Part shown: positions 13,714 to 16,517 of the stretch, piece after piece
Layout: each line of letters begins with the position of its first letter
Numbering within the stretch: the first letter of the stretch is position 1
NCBI GenBank assembly: GCA_023417265.1
Contig: JAEZFY010000171.1
Location: forward strand, 1-16,517
Direction: 5' to 3'
Origin: Actinomycetes bacterium
GTDB lineage: Bacteria; Actinomycetota; Acidimicrobiia; Acidimicrobiales; Ilumatobacteraceae
Length of the DNA stretch: 16,517 bases
Made by a program: the position numbers and the translations under genes
The notes under the pieces: model-generated
Seen by the model: the letters and a program-made list of their open reading frames with translations, nothing else
Databases searched by the model: none
Told to the model about the DNA's origin: nothing

Positions 13714-14706
13714 TCACGAGTACCCGAGTGCGGCGTGCATCAACCCGGGGGTGCCGGTGTCGAGTGCGGCATAGGCGGCGGCGGCATCGTCGAACGCGAA
13801 CGTGTGCGTGGTGAGTGCGTCGAGGGGAAGTTCGCCGAGCAGGTCGAGCGTCGCCTGACGGCGTCGGGCCGGTGTCCACCGGCTGCTCAGATGCGCCGGG
13901 ATCGTCGACACCTGCGAGCTGCGCAGGGTGATCCGGCGCCGGTGGAAGTCGCCCCCGAGCGCCAACTCGACCGGCTTGGTGCCGTACCACGAGGCCACCA
14001 GCACGACACCTTCGTGGGCGACGACGCCGAGCGCCTGGGCGAGCGCGGCAGGGTTCCCCGACACCTCCACGGCGAGCGGTACCCGACCCGTGGGCTCGAC
14101 CGCGTCCAGCGCGGCCTCGAGCTGGTCGGCGGCCACGGCCTCGACGCCCAGGGTCTGCGCCAGCTCGCGCCGCCACGGGGCGACCTCGACGGCGACGACG
14201 CGAGCGCCGCCGCGGGCGAGCAGCAGCGCGGTGAGCAGGCCGACCGTGCCGAGGCCGAACACCACCACCGGTTCACCGGCGAGCGGGCCGGCGTCGAGGC
14301 TGATCTGCAGGGCGGTCTCGACGAGCGGGAACAAGGTCGCCTGGCGGGCGTCGATGCTTCCCAACTCGACGACGTCGGAGGCGGCGACGACGAACGCGTC
14401 CTGGTGTGGATGGAAGGCGAACACGAGCGCCCCCTCGGCGAGCTCGGCTCGGCTCTCGGTGACGACGCCGACCGCGCTGTAGCCGTATCGGAACGGATAG
14501 CTGAACGTGCCCCCGAGCGCGCCGATCGTCTCGTCGAGTGGCATCGCCGGGTCGAGCTGGCCGCGGTAGGCGAGCAGCTCGGTGCCGCTGCTGATGCCGG
14601 AGTACACGGTGCGCACCCGAACTTCGCCGTCACCGACGTGACCGATCGGCTCGCGCCGGAGTTCGACCGCGTGCGGGCCCACGAACCACCACGCGCGAGC
14701 CTCCAC
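13714..14706 (-). CDS. Medium-chain dehydrogenase/reductase, apparently without catalytic zinc ligands
   Basis: A 330-residue NAD(P)-dependent oxidoreductase of the alcohol dehydrogenase superfamily. The catalytic domain starts MEARAWWFVGPHAVELRREP and contains YSGISSGTEL at 35-44. The nucleotide-binding domain has VVVFGLGTVG with GxGxxG at 151-156. Where zinc alcohol dehydrogenases carry a catalytic Cys and a GHE motif, this protein has SGISSGTE and YPFRYGYSAVG, so those ligands are missing. This resembles BchC-like and other zinc-independent members. The GTG start at 14706 fits a leaderless promoter. It leads the dehydrogenase-PTPS-GT4 unit and diverges from the GTP cyclohydrolase fusion, so it probably oxidises or reduces a side chain on the pathway intermediate. 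Confidence 0.82.
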   Translation of the reverse strand: MEARAWWFVGPHAVELRREPIGHVGDGEVRVRTVYSGISSGTELLAYRGQLDPAMPLDETIGALGGTFSYPFRYGYSAVGVVTESRAELAEGALVFAFHPHQDAFVVAASDVVELGSIDARQATLFPLVETALQISLDAGPLAGEPVVVFGLGTVGLLTALLLARGGARVVAVEVAPWRRELAQTLGVEAVAADQLEAALDAVEPTGRVPLAVEVSGNPAALAQALGVVAHEGVVLVASWYGTKPVELALGGDFHRRRITLRSSQVSTIPAHLSSRWTPARRRQATLDLLGELPLDALTTHTFAFDDAAAAYAALDTGTPGLMHAALGYS

Positions 14707-14713
14707 GGCGCCC

Positions 14714-14742
14714 AGTTTGCCCCTGTGACCGGGGTGGGTAAA
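14714..14742 (-). promoter_or_regulatory. Predicted promoter of the dehydrogenase-PTPS-GT4 unit
   Basis: On the reverse strand TTTACC (14742-14737) and CAAACT (14719-14714) are separated by exactly 17 bases, and the GTG at 14706 begins seven bases after the -10 element. No Shine-Dalgarno is present, so the transcript is probably leaderless. Its -35 element overlaps the -10 of the opposite promoter. Confidence 0.4.
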
Positions 14743-14744
14743 CC
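14717..14744 (+). promoter_or_regulatory. Predicted promoter of the GTP cyclohydrolase II fusion gene
   Basis: TTGCCC (14717-14722) and TAAACC (14739-14744) are 16 bases apart. The GTG at 14751 begins six bases downstream, with no Shine-Dalgarno sequence. The elements are modest matches to the consensus, but the spacing is that of a leaderless gene. Confidence 0.4.
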
Positions 14745-14750
14745 ACCCGC

Positions 14751-16094
14751 GTGATCACCACCGAGGCTGTTCGAGTTCCACTTCCCACGCCGTACGGCGT
14801 GTTCGACGTGCACGCCTTCGAGCGCGAGAGCGGCCACGTGTACGTGGCGATGGTGATGGGTGAGCTGGGTGACGGCGAGAACGTGCTCGCCCGGCTCCAC
14901 TCCGAATGTCTCACCGGTGACGCGCTCGGCTCCCTGCGCTGCGATTGCGGCGTACAGCTCCGGCTGGCGTTGCGCATGATTGCCGCCGAAGGGCGTGGCG
15001 TGCTGGTCTACGCCACCGGCCACGAAGGGCGTGGCATCGGGCTGATCAACAAGCTCCGGGCCTACGTCGCCCAGGACGGGGGCGCCGATACCGTCGATGC
15101 CAACGTCGCCTTGGGCTTGCCGATCGACTCGCGCGACTACACCGACTGCGCAGCGGTCCTGGCCGAGCTCGGCGTACGTTCGGTGCGCTTGGTCACCAAC
15201 AATCCGAGCAAGGTACGTGGCTTGCGTGCCGCCGGGACGGTCGTCAACGACGTCGAGCCGGTGCCCACTGCACCGCACCATCGCAACCTCGGCTACCTGA
15301 GCACGAAGGCCGCCCGGATGGAGCACGTGCGCCCCACCGGCGAGTACCTGCCGAGCGACCCGACGATCGCGGCGAGCGTGTCGGAGGGATCGAAAACCGA
15401 CGTGATGCCGCTGCTCGGGGACGTCCGCCCGAGGTCCGAGCGGCCGTACGTCGTGCTCAAGTACGCGCAGACGCTCGACGGCCGGATCGCCACCACCACC
15501 GGCGATTCGAAATGGATCAGCGGCGCGCCGGAGCGCACCGTCACACACGGGCTCCGCGCCGCGTGCGACGCCGTGATGGTGGGTGTCGGCACCGTGCTCA
15601 GCGACGACCCGGAGCTCACCGTGCGAATGGTCGCCGGCGCCTCGCCGCGGCGGGTCGTGCTCGACTCCTCGCTGCGGATCCCGATCGAGTCGCGGATCGT
15701 TCGCCCCGATGCAGCGACCACCGTGATCACCACCGACCGATCGGACGTCACCCGCCAGGACGCGCTGCGCGCCCTCGGTGTGCGCGTCGAGGTCGTCCCC
15801 GCCGACGCCGATGGCCGCGTGTCGCTCCCGGAAGCGCTTGCTGCGCTGCGTCGCAACGGCATCGAGTCGGTGCTCGTCGAGGGTGGCGCCGAGACGATCA
15901 CGAGTGTGCTCGCCGCCGGCGTCGTCGACCGGATCGTGGTCAGCATCTCGCCGCTCCTGATCGGCAGCGGCACCGAGGCCGTGAAGGGCCTCGGGATCGA
16001 GGCGATCGCCAACGGCATCCGCCTCGACAACCGCACGACGCTGCCGGTCGGCGACGACATTCTCATCGCCGGCGACATCGCCGCCTCCAGCTGA
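14751..16094 (+). CDS. ribA: GTP cyclohydrolase II fused to a RibD-type C-terminal reductase domain
   Basis: A 447-residue fusion. Residues about 8-192 are GTP cyclohydrolase II, which opens the imidazole ring of GTP to the 2,5-diamino-6-ribosylamino-pyrimidinone phosphate. It shows the zinc ligands C53, C64 and C66 (HSECLTGD, LRCDCG), GHEGRGIGL at 90-98 and the TNNPSKV segment at 149-155. After a linker of about 35 residues, 231-445 is a RibD_C/dihydrofolate-reductase-like domain (KYAQTLDGRIA, SKWISG, VMVGVGTVLSDDPELTVR, SVLVEGGAE). Neither a dihydroxybutanone-phosphate synthase domain nor a deaminase domain is present, unlike RibBA and RibD. The protein could serve riboflavin synthesis with enzymes elsewhere, but the divergent PTPS-like operon suggests a separate pathway. 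Confidence 0.92.
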   Translation: MITTEAVRVPLPTPYGVFDVHAFERESGHVYVAMVMGELGDGENVLARLHSECLTGDALGSLRCDCGVQLRLALRMIAAEGRGVLVYATGHEGRGIGLINKLRAYVAQDGGADTVDANVALGLPIDSRDYTDCAAVLAELGVRSVRLVTNNPSKVRGLRAAGTVVNDVEPVPTAPHHRNLGYLSTKAARMEHVRPTGEYLPSDPTIAASVSEGSKTDVMPLLGDVRPRSERPYVVLKYAQTLDGRIATTTGDSKWISGAPERTVTHGLRAACDAVMVGVGTVLSDDPELTVRMVAGASPRRVVLDSSLRIPIESRIVRPDAATTVITTDRSDVTRQDALRALGVRVEVVPADADGRVSLPEALAALRRNGIESVLVEGGAETITSVLAAGVVDRIVVSISPLLIGSGTEAVKGLGIEAIANGIRLDNRTTLPVGDDILIAGDIAASS

Positions 16095-16098
16095 CCCG

Positions 16099-16517
16099 TC
16101 AGCTCGGCTCGATCACGCACGCCCGCTCGCCGACGAGGCGGCGGGCCACGGCGCACTGGCTCGCCGGGTCGAGGCCGGGCAGCGACCCGACAGCGACGCA
16201 GCCCTCGCGTGCGATGAACTCGATCGCGGCGCGGCCGACGGCGGGGATCCGCAGGCGCCGATCACCGAGGTCGACGTGCACCCACCGGCGCCCGTCGTCC
16301 GAGTCCGGTGCCGCTGCGAACGTCGGCACCGAGGTGACCCAGCGAATCGACGTCGCCGGAGTGATCCGTTCGAGCCCGGCTGCCGAGGCGAGGTGGCCGT
16401 GGCGGGCGTACGCGGGGATGACGCGTTCGCGCTCCGTCGCGGCGATCTGCGCCGGGACGGCTGTCTGCAGGCGGGCGATAGCGGCGGCGAGCGCGCGCTC
16501 GCCGCCACGTTCGACGT
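16099..16517 (-). CDS. C-terminal part of a probable cupin_4/JmjC-like protein (5' end outside window)
   Basis: The reverse-strand frame is open from the stop at 16099 to the window edge (about 138 residues visible), so the gene starts outside. The end reads WVHVDLGDRRLRIPAVGRAAIEFIAREG, then VAVGSLPGLDPASQCAVARRLVGERACVIEP. This resembles the winged-helix tail of bacterial cupin_4 proteins related to ribosomal oxygenases, which often end in a dLPGLDxxSrxxLvRRLvxEGLL pattern. The catalytic cupin part is not in the window, so the call is tentative. An annotated start within this stretch (GTG at 16329) would give only a fragment, and the continuous upstream coding character argues against it. 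The gene converges on the cyclohydrolase fusion with a four-base gap. Confidence 0.5.
   Translation of the reverse strand, partial: VERGGERALAAAIARLQTAVPAQIAATERERVIPAYARHGHLASAAGLERITPATSIRWVTSVPTFAAAPDSDDGRRWVHVDLGDRRLRIPAVGRAAIEFIAREGCVAVGSLPGLDPASQCAVARRLVGERACVIEPS

Noticed and set aside
13887..15548. 553-residue reverse open frame spanning the cyclohydrolase and dehydrogenase region
   Set aside because: Runs antisense to the GCHII domain and out of frame through the dehydrogenase, both of which carry clear motifs.

Overview
The window is very GC-rich, with tightly packed genes, GTG and ATG starts, many 1-4 base start/stop overlaps and several apparently leaderless genes. This points to an actinobacterium. 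The style of the proteins suggests the Acidimicrobiia or a related deep lineage, but that placement is inference. I saw no mobile element, CRISPR array, rRNA or tRNA, and no gene-free stretch longer than about 165 bases.

Layout. (1) 2-280 holds the end of a DUF2267 protein. (2) 281-6332 is a carotenoid cluster in two convergent units. The forward unit is crtE-crtI-crtB, then a CrtQ-like glycosyltransferase and a staphyloxanthin-type CrtO acyltransferase. The reverse unit is crtYc-crtYd-crtZ. (3) 6494-8895 carries a STAS anti-sigma antagonist, a 45-residue acidic peptide, a cupin and an M20 metallopeptidase. (4) 8919-11288 has a YceI protein divergent from a MarR-cupin fusion regulator, then a 33-residue membrane peptide and a SAM methyltransferase. 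(5) 11372-12312 has an unrecognised 109-residue protein and a histidine phosphatase. (6) 12284-16094 is a compact divergent cluster: on the reverse strand a medium-chain dehydrogenase, a PTPS/QueD-like protein and a GT4 glycosyltransferase; on the forward strand a fusion of GTP cyclohydrolase II with a RibD-type reductase. (7) 16099-16517 is the end of a probable cupin_4/JmjC-like protein.

How the genes work together. The carotenoid genes suffice on paper to go from prenyl diphosphates to phytoene, lycopene and a cyclised, 3-hydroxylated C40 carotenoid, which is then glycosylated and fatty-acylated. The predicted product is an acyl-glycosyl zeaxanthin or cryptoxanthin. The tailoring enzymes resemble those of the C30 pigment staphyloxanthin, yet no C30 oxidase is present.

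The most intriguing region is 12284-16094. It opens the GTP imidazole ring and may reduce the ribose side chain. It also carries a PTPS fold without the usual catalytic triad, a dehydrogenase lacking the usual zinc ligands, and a glycosyltransferase. The two arms diverge from a 44-base gap in which each predicted promoter overlaps the other. No queuosine, folate or complete riboflavin pathway gene set is present, so I read this as an orphan pathway for a pterin- or pyrimidine-derived, possibly glycosylated, small molecule.
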